A program made the position numbers and the translations under genes. A stretch of DNA of 54,020 bases, taken from contig NZ_LGHL01000142.1 in assembly GCF_001908205.1 (NCBI RefSeq), positions 45-54,064 on the forward strand, in the 5' to 3' direction. Shown piece after piece: positions 16,748-25,047 of this stretch (its first letter is position 1; each line of letters starts with the position of its first letter). This stretch comes from Bradyrhizobium sp. NAS80.1. GTDB lineage: Bacteria; Pseudomonadota; Alphaproteobacteria; Rhizobiales; Xanthobacteraceae. The notes below the pieces were generated by a model. That model saw nothing but the letters and a program-made list of their open reading frames with translations. It had not been told where the DNA came from and searched no databases.

Positions 16748-16979
16748 TTTCGTAGGCCCGCACGAAATCGCCCACGGTGGCGGGGAACGCTGCGTCCTCG
16801 GAAATGGTGAAGGGGTCAACGCCGGTCTCGTCTTCGAGGCGCGCGACCAGAATCGCGAAGGCGAGCGAGTCGAAGCCCGTCTCGTGCAGGGACAGATCGT
16901 CCGAGAGTTCGGGAAGCGTGACGTGCTGCTCTTTGGCGATCTGCCTGATCGCTTCAATAACCTTAGACTTTACCGACAT
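16734..16979 (-). CDS. Free-standing acyl carrier protein
   Basis: 81 residues, acidic, all-helical. The phosphopantetheine Ser lies in HETGFDSLAFAIL near residue 36 (GFDSL instead of the GADSL of housekeeping AcpP). It is therefore a specialised carrier, not fatty-acid AcpP. It is the first gene of a coupled trio with the ligase and SDR. Probable role: holds the acyl group loaded by the ligase while it is reduced. No 4'-phosphopantetheinyl transferase is encoded nearby, so a housekeeping enzyme must activate it. Confidence 0.88.
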   Translation of the reverse strand: MSVKSKVIEAIRQIAKEQHVTLPELSDDLSLHETGFDSLAFAILVARLEDETGVDPFTISEDAAFPATVGDFVRAYENVPA

Positions 16980-17127
16980 GGCTGGCTCGCTTCTTGTTAT
17001 CGATTGTTCGTATTGCGGCGGCTCTTGATGACCGCCTCCCCATGGCCCGTGTTGTTTACCCGACAGAAGTAAATGGCTTCTTGGACAATTCAGATAAAAT
17101 TGGACCTATCTCTGCATTTTCGCGCGG

Positions 17128-18942
17128 TTAAAGCCGCATCGTGCCGTCGACGATCTGCGCGTACACTTCGGAATCGAGCGCGACATAGGCGTCGGACTTC
17201 GGGTCGAGCATAAGCAGCGGATCGGAGATCGCGCCGGGATCGAAGCCTTCGCGCGCAAGGTCGCCCTTCTTTTGCTTGAACGTCTCGGTCGCGTCGATCT
17301 CGCAAGAAATGCGGATGAAGACCGGACGCGCGTAGACCGGCAGGCGCTGCGCAAGATGCGCGGGCAGAGCGGCGATGTCAAAACCCTCGTTCACGACGAT
17401 CGCGCTCATGCCTGCGCGGCCATCAGCGCCGGGGATGCTGACGCCGTAGGTGGTGGCATCGATCACGCCGGTGAAATCGCGCACCGCATCATTCACCTCC
17501 GACGTCGCGACGTTCTCGCCCTTCCAACGGAAGGTGTCGCCGATGCGATCGACGAAATGGAAGAATGCCTTGTCGTCGAGCCGCATCAGATCGCCGGTGC
17601 GGAACCAGGCATCGCCCTTGGCGAAGACGTCGCGCAGGATCTTCTTCTCGGTCTCGCCGGCATCGGTATAGCCCTCGAAGCGGCCACCGCCCTCGTCCGC
17701 AGTGCCGATGCGGCCGATGGCTTCGCCGGCCTCACCGCGAGCGCAGGCGATGCAAAAACCCTCTTCATTGCGCAGCGGCGCGCCTGTGCCGGGATCGAGC
17801 TTGACGAGACTTGCGGGAAAACGATGCGCGAGCAGCGGCGGGATGCGGCCAATCGCGCCCGCCTGCCCCTCGACGTTGAATAGCGAGAAATTGCCTTCCG
17901 TCGCCGCATAGAATTCGAGGATGCGGGGGATCGCGAAACGCGCCTGGAAATCCTCCCAGATGTCGCCGCGCAGGCCGTTGCCGCAGACGAGCCGCAGGCG
18001 ATGGCGGTTCTCATATTCCGACGGCGGCGCCTTGAGCAGATAGCGGCAGAGCTCGCCGATATACTGGAACAGCGTGCAGTCGTGCCGAACGATGTCGGGC
18101 CAGAAGTTCGAGGCCGAGAATTTCTCCGCGATCACCGCCGAGCCGCCGGCAGCCAGCATGCTGCACGGCGCGACAATGCCGCCGACCGAGTGGAACAGCG
18201 GCAGGCAGTCATAGAGGCGATCCTCCGGCGTCGCGCCGGTGAGGCCTGCGAACCAGAAACCCCAATTGAGGATGCGGCGGTGGCCGATGCTGGCAGCCTT
18301 CGGCAGGCCCGTGGTGCCGGACGTGTAGATCAGCAGCGCACGGTCGTCGATGCTGACGTTGCCATGCTCATCCGGCGCGAGCGGGCCGTCGGCGAGTGCG
18401 GCGAGCGCGACGTCGATCGCGCGTTCCCTGCGGGCATCGCCATGGACCCAGATCGTTGGGCTCGTCTTCAGGTAAGGCGATGCGCCGTCCAGCATCTCCG
18501 TCAGCTCATGCGCGACGATGATGTGCGAGGGCTTTGCGACGTCGATGCAGTGCGCGAGCGATTGCCCGACGAGCTTGGTGTTGATCAGCGCCACCACGCC
18601 GCCGACCCGGCTGATGCCAAGCCAGGCGGCGACATAGTCGATACCGTTCGGCATGATCAGGGCGACGGTGTCGCCCCTGTCCACGCCGACCGCGCGCGCC
18701 CAACGCGCGTAGCGGTTGATGCGCTTGGACAGGCCTTCGTAATTGAGGGCTGCATCGTCGGCGACCAGCGCGACGCGATCGGGCTGGCGCTGCGCCCAGT
18801 CGTCGATGACGTCGGCGAACAGGCGACCCGGCAGCGTCTCGATCCGCGCGGTGAGTTCGATGGCCTTCAGCCAGATTTTCGAGGTCGAGGGTGCGCGCGC
18901 GGCCTTCGGCTGCGTGATGACGCCGGTGGTCATATCGTTCAT
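17128..18942 (-). CDS. Long/very-long-chain acyl-CoA synthetase (FATP/SLC27-like)
   Basis: 604 residues from ATG 18942 (MNDMTTGVITQ); a TTG at 18969 would add nine residues and ATG 18933 would remove three. ANL motifs: LLIYTSGTTGLPKAA near 215, FYAATEGNFSLFNVEG (the TEGN form is typical of FATP and very-long-chain types), FRTGDLMRLDDKAFFHFVDR and FRWKGENVATSEV, the latter distinctive for this subfamily. The C-terminal catalytic Lys lies in ATETFKQKKGDL. It activates fatty acids to CoA thioesters, cytosolic or peripheral on the membrane. It lies upstream of the ACP cassette on the same strand, 148 bp away, so it may feed the same pathway, but this is not shown. Confidence 0.87.
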   Translation of the reverse strand: MNDMTTGVITQPKAARAPSTSKIWLKAIELTARIETLPGRLFADVIDDWAQRQPDRVALVADDAALNYEGLSKRINRYARWARAVGVDRGDTVALIMPNGIDYVAAWLGISRVGGVVALINTKLVGQSLAHCIDVAKPSHIIVAHELTEMLDGASPYLKTSPTIWVHGDARRERAIDVALAALADGPLAPDEHGNVSIDDRALLIYTSGTTGLPKAASIGHRRILNWGFWFAGLTGATPEDRLYDCLPLFHSVGGIVAPCSMLAAGGSAVIAEKFSASNFWPDIVRHDCTLFQYIGELCRYLLKAPPSEYENRHRLRLVCGNGLRGDIWEDFQARFAIPRILEFYAATEGNFSLFNVEGQAGAIGRIPPLLAHRFPASLVKLDPGTGAPLRNEEGFCIACARGEAGEAIGRIGTADEGGGRFEGYTDAGETEKKILRDVFAKGDAWFRTGDLMRLDDKAFFHFVDRIGDTFRWKGENVATSEVNDAVRDFTGVIDATTYGVSIPGADGRAGMSAIVVNEGFDIAALPAHLAQRLPVYARPVFIRISCEIDATETFKQKKGDLAREGFDPGAISDPLLMLDPKSDAYVALDSEVYAQIVDGTMRL

Positions 18943-19171
18943 CTTTCGGGCGGTCTCTGCTTCCGGCAAATTAGACCCGCGAGCCCTGCCCAGGTGTTAA
19001 GAGACAAGGTAAAACCCGGTTAGCCGACGATTAACTCCAGTCATCCTTTACCAAGCCGACGGGATCGGCGTGCGCTGCGGCGCAATTCTTGCGATAGCAA
19101 AGCCAGTCATTTTGGCACGCTGCACGTGCCCCCCTTCCCCGCACGCTTGGCGAGGCGAACTGGAGGCTCTT

Positions 19172-20152
19172 ATGATCACCAGAAGATTTCTCCTCCAATC
19201 GGCCACCTGTTCGGCAGCCGCGCTCGCCGCGTCGCGTGCTTTCGCGCTCGGCAATCCGTCCTATCCGTCGCGCAGCGTGAAATGGGTGGTGCCTTATGCA
19301 CCGGGCGGCGCCACCGACGTGCTGTCGCGGCTGCTCTGCCAGCGCCTGTCCGACAGGCTCGGCCAGAGCTTCGTCGTCGAGAACAAGCCCGGCGCCGGCA
19401 GCAATATCGGGACACAGGCGGTCATCACGTCCGCGCCCGACGGCTACACGCTGCTGCTGACCTCGACCGCGAACGCGATCAATGCCTCGTTCGATCCGGC
19501 GCTGCCTTACGATTTCGCCAAGGACATCGCGCCGGTCGCAGGTGTCGCACGGATCCCGCTGGTGCTGGTCGTCAACAACGACCTGCCCGTGAAGACCATC
19601 GCCGACTTCGTTGCCTATGCGAAGGCCAATCCCGGCAAGTTGTCGATTGCCTCCTCAGGCATCGGCACCTCGCTGCATCTCTCCGGCGAATTGTTCAAGG
19701 CTCTCGCCGGCGTGCGATTCACCCATGTGGCCTATCGCGGTTCGGCGCCGGGCCTGACCGACGTGATGAGCGGCCAGATCCAGGGCATGTTCGACAACGT
19801 CACCTCGTCCTTCGAGCTGGTGCGCGCCGGCAAGCTGCGCGCGCTCGGCGTCACCACGCGCGAGCGCTCCGCGACCCTGCCGGACGTGCCGCCGATCGCG
19901 GACACGCTTCCCGGCTACGAAACCTCATCGTTCTACGGCGTGGGCGCGCCGCACGACACGCCGCGCGAGATCGTCGAGCTGCTCAATCGCGAGATCGACG
20001 CCGCGCTGTCCGACGCCGAGATCAGGGCGCGCATCGCCGAGCTCGGCGCAATCCCGCTGCACGGCAACGCCAATGAGTTCGGCGGCATGCTGACGGCGGA
20101 GACCGACCGCTGGCGCAAGGTGGTGGAGCTGTCGGGGATCCGGAAGGAGTAG
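19172..20152 (+). CDS. Tripartite tricarboxylate transporter receptor (Bug/TctC family)
   Basis: 326 residues from ATG 19172 behind TGGAGG; the frame extends further upstream but without a ribosome site. The N-terminus ITRRFLLQSATCSAAALAASRAFA has twin Arg and a hydrophobic stretch, so Tat export is likely. Bug-family motifs: YPSRSVKWVVPYAPGGATDVLSR, ENKPGAGSNIGTQAV, and the C-terminal pocket around TSSFYGVGAP. These periplasmic proteins bind carboxylates for TTT transporters. No tctA or tctB membrane genes are nearby, so it is an orphan receptor, common in Bradyrhizobium and Bordetella. Ligand unknown. Confidence 0.9.
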   Translation: MITRRFLLQSATCSAAALAASRAFALGNPSYPSRSVKWVVPYAPGGATDVLSRLLCQRLSDRLGQSFVVENKPGAGSNIGTQAVITSAPDGYTLLLTSTANAINASFDPALPYDFAKDIAPVAGVARIPLVLVVNNDLPVKTIADFVAYAKANPGKLSIASSGIGTSLHLSGELFKALAGVRFTHVAYRGSAPGLTDVMSGQIQGMFDNVTSSFELVRAGKLRALGVTTRERSATLPDVPPIADTLPGYETSSFYGVGAPHDTPREIVELLNREIDAALSDAEIRARIAELGAIPLHGNANEFGGMLTAETDRWRKVVELSGIRKE

Positions 20153-20243
20153 CGGCGGGAACGCAGCTTGCGTCCTGCCTGTCCACACCCACCATTCCTA
20201 GCGGCTTGCGTTCGCGTCACGTGCACGCGCATTTTGCCGCGCC

Positions 20244-20657
20244 ATGACGACCAAATCCCGCGAGCGAATCTATGGTGCATCCGTCCGCGCGGCGGCGGAG
20301 CGCGCGGCCGAAGCGCGGAAGGACGCTGATCGTCTCGCCTGCGAGGCCTGGAACAAGCGGATGCTCGGGTTCCGCGGCCCTGCGCAGCCGTCGCCGGTGC
20401 TGGGAGACGCGCTGAATGCCGGCTATTGCTATCTCGAAGTGAAGTGTCTGGGCTGCGAGACGCATCAGACAGTGGCGCTCGACATCGTCAGGCGCAGGAA
20501 GTCGACGCCAATCCACGAACTCGAACGCGCCATGCGCTGCCGGCAGTGCTCGGAACGGACGGGGCGCCCCTACAAGCGCAGCCATCTGATCGCGCTTCGC
20601 AGGACCAAGATCTCCGCGAACGATCCGCGCTCGGACTGGTGGCCTGGGGAGCGGTGA
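20244..20657 (+). CDS. Hypothetical protein with paired CxxC motifs
   Basis: 137 residues. A basic, alanine-rich N-terminal helix (RIYGASVRAAAERAAEARK) is followed by CLGC near residue 73 and CRQC near 101, spaced as a four-Cys zinc ribbon or knuckle around VKCLGCETHQTVALDIVRR and ERAMRCRQCSERTG. A basic C-terminus (YKRSHLIALRRTKIS) could touch nucleic acid. I do not recognise a named family. It is a single gene convergent with the DUF3551 pair. Coding is supported by the Cys pairing and GC3 use. Confidence 0.7.
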   Translation: MTTKSRERIYGASVRAAAERAAEARKDADRLACEAWNKRMLGFRGPAQPSPVLGDALNAGYCYLEVKCLGCETHQTVALDIVRRRKSTPIHELERAMRCRQCSERTGRPYKRSHLIALRRTKISANDPRSDWWPGER

Positions 20658-20670
20658 CGGCGCGCGGCGC

Positions 20671-20940
20671 TTAGCCGCCGCGCCTGTAGCGACGGCGCGG
20701 CGTCGGTTCGCGGACGGGATAATAGGGATTGAGATCGCAGGTGGCGGGACGGCCGGAAGCCGTCGCGCGGCACTGCGGCAGCGAGGTGAAGGAACAATCG
20801 TACCACTCACCGCCGCCCCCGTTTGCGCCGGAATAGACGTGCATGCAGACCGGGTAGCTCGGATCGAAGGTCTGGGCCCGCGTCGGCGCGGCCGCCAGTA
20901 GCGCACCGACAGTGATGATCAGCCCGAATAGGATACGCAT
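20671..20940 (-). CDS. DUF3551 small exported protein, copy 1
   Basis: 89 residues with a signal peptide (MRILFGLIITVGALLAAAPTRAQ). The mature part has the DUF3551 pattern YPVCMHVY, GEWYDCSFTSLPQCRATA and CDLNPYY, with four Cys that could form two disulfides, then an Arg-rich tail. DUF3551 proteins are abundant in Bradyrhizobium and relatives and of unknown function; secretion to the periplasm or outside is inferred. It lies 32 bp downstream of its closest paralogue, so this is a tandem duplication. Confidence 0.88.
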   Translation of the reverse strand: MRILFGLIITVGALLAAAPTRAQTFDPSYPVCMHVYSGANGGGGEWYDCSFTSLPQCRATASGRPATCDLNPYYPVREPTPRRRYRRGG

Positions 20941-20972
20941 GAGGGATGTTCCTGCGCGCCGGCCGCAGGTCG

Positions 20973-21251
20973 CTAATGCACTTTCTTGTGACGGCGAGGC
21001 GGAGGCGGCGGCGGTTCGTTAAAGGCATAGTAGGGATTGAGATCGCAGCTCGCGGCGCGGCCCGAAGCCGTGGCTTGGCACTGCGGCAGCGAAGTAAAGG
21101 AGCAGTCATAAAACTCGCCGCCACCGCCGCGGCCACCCAGCGAATAGACTTTCATGCAGACCGGGTAGCGCGGATCATAGGTCTGGGCGCTGGCGTCTGC
21201 CGCCACGAACAGCGTGGCAATCGCGGTAAGGGTCAGGAGAGGCAGGCGCAT
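20973..21251 (-). CDS. DUF3551 small exported protein, copy 2
   Basis: 92 residues from ATG 21251; the longer frame to 21476 lacks any sign of coding upstream. Signal peptide MRLPLLTLTAIATLFVAADASAQ, then YDPRYPVCMKVY, GEFYDCSFTSLPQCQATA and CDLNPYYAF. The tail is a Pro run followed by His/Lys/Arg (PPPPPPRRHKKVH), different from the Arg-rich tail of copy 1, so the tails diverge faster than the Cys core. Function unknown; same comments on family as copy 1. Confidence 0.88.
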   Translation of the reverse strand: MRLPLLTLTAIATLFVAADASAQTYDPRYPVCMKVYSLGGRGGGGEFYDCSFTSLPQCQATASGRAASCDLNPYYAFNEPPPPPPRRHKKVH

Positions 21252-21671
21252 CGGACATTTCCTCGAATCGGTGGCAACTGCATGCGTTATGCTATTTCGA
21301 TATGGCACAACAGCGCGGAAGAAGCGATCATTCCTGATCATACCTCTCCCGCTTGTGACACACGCCGAAACAGATGAGACACGGCGCCGAAACGATCCGA
21401 AACCGGGAAAGCGCTCCGTTTTCGGCCTGCACTGAACGCATATCTCGCTGCCGGTTTCCTTCGACAAAGGTCGCAAGAACCCGGCGCAGGAATCCGTTCG
21501 CAGGCCTGGGCGAACGGACTAGTCTTTCGATCATAACGCCGGCCCCGGACCGACGGCGATCCAGGGCAATGAACAAACACATGGGCTAAAGGAAACGCAC
21601 ATTCGCGCTCTCGAGCGCGGCTCCGTCGTGCGCGGGGAGAAGATGCACTGGCCCGCCTGTGGTCTCACGGC
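21252..21671. other. Gene-free stretch before the RND gene
   Basis: About 420 bp. Several short frames exist on both strands (for example 21328-21582) but none has a ribosome site, family match or typical codon use. I see no clear hairpin or operator. It should hold the promoters for the DUF3551 pair and the RND gene. Confidence 0.5.
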
Positions 21672-24600
21672 ATGCAAGAGAGCTTCTCGTCTCCGTTCAT
21701 CCGCTATCCGATCGGCACCTCGCTGCTGATGGCGGGCATACTATTCGTAGGCCTTGTGGCCTACCCTCTGCTGCCGGTTGCGCCGCTGCCCCAGGTCGAC
21801 TTTCCGACCATCCAGGTCTCCGCATCGCTTCCGGGCGGCAGCCCCGAAACCATGGCCTCCTCCGTGGCACAGCCGCTCGAGCGCCAGCTTGCGCAGATCC
21901 CCGGCATCACGCAGATGACTTCAACGAGCTCGCTCGGCTCGACATCGATCACCATCCAGTTCGATCTCAACCGCCTGATCGATGCCGCCGCCAATGACGT
22001 GCAGGCTGCGATCAACGCGGCGAGCGGCCAGTTGCCGAAGAACCTGCCCTCGCCGCCGACCTATCGGAAGGTCAACCCGGCGGACTCACCGATCATGATC
22101 CTGTCGGCGACCTCCGACACGCTGCCGCTCACCACCGTCAGCGACCTCACCGACGCCCAGCTCGCGCAGCAGATCAGCCAGCTTCCCGGCGTGGCACAGG
22201 TGTTCGTCGGCGGGCAGCAGAAGCCCTCGGTGCGCATCCAGGTCGATCCGGCCAAGCTCGTCGCCAAGGGATTGTCGCTGGAGGACGTGCGCAGCCAGAT
22301 CGCGAACGCCACCACGGACAGCCCGAAAGGCAACATCGACGGTACGCGGCGCGCCTACACCATCTACGCCAACGACCAGCTGCTTGAGGCCTCGCACTGG
22401 AAGGACATCATCGTCGCCTATCGCAGCGGCGCGCCCTTGCGGATTCGCGACATCGGCGAGGCCGTGTCCGGGCCGGAGGACATGAAGACCGCGGCCTGGG
22501 CCGACGGCAAGCGCGGCGTGTTCCTGGTCATTTTCAAGCAGCCCGGCGCCAACGTCATCGAGACGGTCGACCGTATCAAGGAGAAACTGCCACGGCTGAT
22601 CGCGGCGATCCCGCCCGCGGTCAAGATCAAGATCATCAGCGACCGCACCATCACCATCCGCGCCGCCGTCGATGACGTGCAGATCACGCTCATGATCACC
22701 ATCGCGCTGGTGGTGATGGTCATCTTCGTCTTCCTGCGCAGCTTCTGGGCGACGATCATCCCGAGCATCACTGTACCGCTGGCGCTGCTCGGAGCCTGCT
22801 CGCTGATGTGGGTGTTCGGCTACTCGCTGGACAATCTCTCGCTGATGGCGCTGACCATCGCGGTCGGATTCGTGGTCGACGACGCGATCGTGATGCTGGA
22901 GAACATCACGCGCTATGTCGAGCGGGGGGAGAGCCCGGTCACCGCCGCCTACAAGGGCGCGGCCGAGATCGGCTTCACCATCGTCTCCATCAGCGTCTCG
23001 CTGGTCGCCGTGCTGATCCCGCTGCTGCTGATGGGCGGCATCATCGGCCGGCTGTTCCGCGAGTTCGCCGTGACGCTGTCGATGGCGATCTTCGTCTCGC
23101 TCGTGGTGTCGCTGACCCTGACGCCGATGATGGCCTCACGCTTCCTGCGCTCCGACGACGAGGCCCGGCGCAGCCGCTTCTACCAGTGGAGCGAGCGGAT
23201 GTTCGTGCGCCTGCTCGGCGCCTATGAGCGCGGGCTGGACCTCGCGTTGCGGCACAGCTTCGTCACGCTTCTCATCTTCTTCGGCACCGTCGCGCTGTCG
23301 GCACTGCTGTTCATCCTGATCCCCAAGGGCTTCTTCCCGCAGCAGGACAACGGCTTCCTCACCGCGGTGTCCGAAATGCCCCAGGACATCTCCTTCACCG
23401 AAATGAAGCGGCGGCAGGAGGAACTCAATGCCATCGTGCAGGCCGATCCTGCCGTCGATTCCATCGCGATGTTCATCGGCGGGGGCGGCACGGCGCTGAA
23501 CTCGGGGCGCATGTACGTCACGCTGAAGCCGATCGGGGAGCGCGACGCCAATGCACAACAGATCATCGCGCGGCTGCGGCCGAAGCTCGCCAGGGTCGAA
23601 GGCGCACGCCTCTATATGCAGGCCTCGCAAGACGTCCGCCTCGGCGGCCGCGCCACTCGCACCCAGTTCGAGTTCACGCTCCAGGACGCCAATCTCGACG
23701 AACTGAACGAGTGGGCGCCAAAGATCCTGGAAAGCATGAAAGGGCTACCGCAGCTCCGCGACGTCGCGACCGACCAGCAGACCGAAGGCACGACACTGCA
23801 GCTCAAGATCAACCGCGACACCGCCTCACGCTATGGCATCCAGCCGCAGCTGATCGACGACACGCTTTATGATGCCTTCGGCCAGCGCCAGGTGGCGCAA
23901 TATTTCACGCAGACCAACAGCTACCACGTGATACTCGAGATCACGCCGGCTCTGCAGGGCAGGCTCGACTCGCTCGACAAGATCTACATCAAGTCGCCGC
24001 TGTCCGGCGAAGAGGTGCCGCTCTCGGTGATGTGCAGCTGGACCGACGAGCCGGTGCGGCCGCTCGCGATCGCGCATCAGGGCCAGTTTCCGGCGGTGAC
24101 GATCAGCTTCAACCTTGCCGACGGCGTGGCGCTGGGACAGGCCACCGACGCCGTGCTGCACGCGGTCGACGGGATAGGCGCGCCGCCGACCCTGTCGATG
24201 AGTTTCCAGGGCACCGCGCAGGCGTTCCAGCAATCGCTCGGCACCGTGCCGATGCTGATCCTCGCCGCACTCGTCGTGGTCTATCTGGTGCTGGGCGTGC
24301 TCTACGAGAGCTACATCCACCCGCTGACCATTCTATCCACGCTGCCGTCGGCCGGCGTCGGCGCGATCGCGATCCTGATGATCTTCGGCTTCGATTTCAG
24401 CCTCATCGCCCTGATCGGCGTCATTCTGCTGATCGGCATCGTCAAGAAGAACGGCATCATGATGGTGGACTTCGCTATCGTCGCCGAGCGCGAGCAGCAT
24501 CTGACGCCGGAGCAATCGATCCGCCAGGCCGCGCTGCTGCGCTTCCGTCCGATCATGATGACGACGATGGCGGCCCTGCTGGGCGGCGTTCCCCTGATGC

Positions 24601-24806
24601 TCGGAACCGGCACTGGCGCCGAAATCCGCCAGCCGCTCGGCTACGCCATGGTCGGCGGCCTGCTGGTGAGCCAGGCGCTGACGCTGTTCACGACCCCCGT
24701 CGTCTATCTCTACCTCGACCGCTTCTCCAACCTGCTCACGCGCTGGATGGAGAAGAAGCCGCAAGCGGAGGCCGCGAGCGAGGAGCGGAAGGATGCGGCG
24801 GAGTAG
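21672..24806 (+). CDS. RND multidrug efflux transporter (AcrB/MdtB-like, HAE-1)
   Basis: 1044 residues, full length with twelve predicted helices in the RND pattern (one, large loop, six, large loop, five). Proton-relay residues are present: the Asp pair in VGFVVDDAIVMLEN and the Lys in GIVKKNGIMMVDFA. The N-terminus reads SPFIRYPIGTSLLMAGILFVG. The best relatives appear to be MdtB/MdtC-type pumps, which usually work as a pair with a membrane-fusion protein. Here neither a fusion protein nor a second RND gene is adjacent, so the pump must borrow partners encoded elsewhere. Drugs or bile-salt-like compounds are typical substrates of the group; none can be assigned. Confidence 0.92.
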   Translation: MQESFSSPFIRYPIGTSLLMAGILFVGLVAYPLLPVAPLPQVDFPTIQVSASLPGGSPETMASSVAQPLERQLAQIPGITQMTSTSSLGSTSITIQFDLNRLIDAAANDVQAAINAASGQLPKNLPSPPTYRKVNPADSPIMILSATSDTLPLTTVSDLTDAQLAQQISQLPGVAQVFVGGQQKPSVRIQVDPAKLVAKGLSLEDVRSQIANATTDSPKGNIDGTRRAYTIYANDQLLEASHWKDIIVAYRSGAPLRIRDIGEAVSGPEDMKTAAWADGKRGVFLVIFKQPGANVIETVDRIKEKLPRLIAAIPPAVKIKIISDRTITIRAAVDDVQITLMITIALVVMVIFVFLRSFWATIIPSITVPLALLGACSLMWVFGYSLDNLSLMALTIAVGFVVDDAIVMLENITRYVERGESPVTAAYKGAAEIGFTIVSISVSLVAVLIPLLLMGGIIGRLFREFAVTLSMAIFVSLVVSLTLTPMMASRFLRSDDEARRSRFYQWSERMFVRLLGAYERGLDLALRHSFVTLLIFFGTVALSALLFILIPKGFFPQQDNGFLTAVSEMPQDISFTEMKRRQEELNAIVQADPAVDSIAMFIGGGGTALNSGRMYVTLKPIGERDANAQQIIARLRPKLARVEGARLYMQASQDVRLGGRATRTQFEFTLQDANLDELNEWAPKILESMKGLPQLRDVATDQQTEGTTLQLKINRDTASRYGIQPQLIDDTLYDAFGQRQVAQYFTQTNSYHVILEITPALQGRLDSLDKIYIKSPLSGEEVPLSVMCSWTDEPVRPLAIAHQGQFPAVTISFNLADGVALGQATDAVLHAVDGIGAPPTLSMSFQGTAQAFQQSLGTVPMLILAALVVVYLVLGVLYESYIHPLTILSTLPSAGVGAIAILMIFGFDFSLIALIGVILLIGIVKKNGIMMVDFAIVAEREQHLTPEQSIRQAALLRFRPIMMTTMAALLGGVPLMLGTGTGAEIRQPLGYAMVGGLLVSQALTLFTTPVVYLYLDRFSNLLTRWMEKKPQAEAASEERKDAAE

Positions 24807-24849
24807 TCGGCCGCTCCTCAGCAACAGCTGCCCGAGAGACCCCAGATGC

Positions 24850-25014
24850 GTTCCCTCCCCCCTTGCGGGGAGGGTTAGGGAGGGGGGGGGGTGCCACACG
24901 GCACGCTTTCTCTGTTGAGCGACCGCGCAGTTCGCGACGACGACAAATACCATTTCCTGGGCCACCCCTCTTCCCCACCCTCCCCCGCAAGGGGGGAGGG
25001 AGCGCAGCGGAGCA
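24850..25014. repeat. Inverted repeat of CCCTCCCC/GGGGAGGG type
   Basis: Left part TTCCCTCCCCCCTTGCGGGG and right part CCTCCCCCGCAAGGGGGGAG are inverted copies about 130 bp apart, and a run of ten G lies at 24881-24891. Similar elements lie at 41951 and 49027. The region separates the convergent RND and htpG genes. Confidence 0.75.
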
Positions 25015-25047
25015 AGCAGCGCGAAGTTCGCTCGCAACCTAAGTTCG

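Noticed and set aside
16734..16957. Start of the ACP-cassette ligase at 16957
   Set aside because: That frame runs through the ACP gene in another phase and gives a Ser/Arg-rich leader with no family match; ATG 16747 fits the ANL N-terminus.
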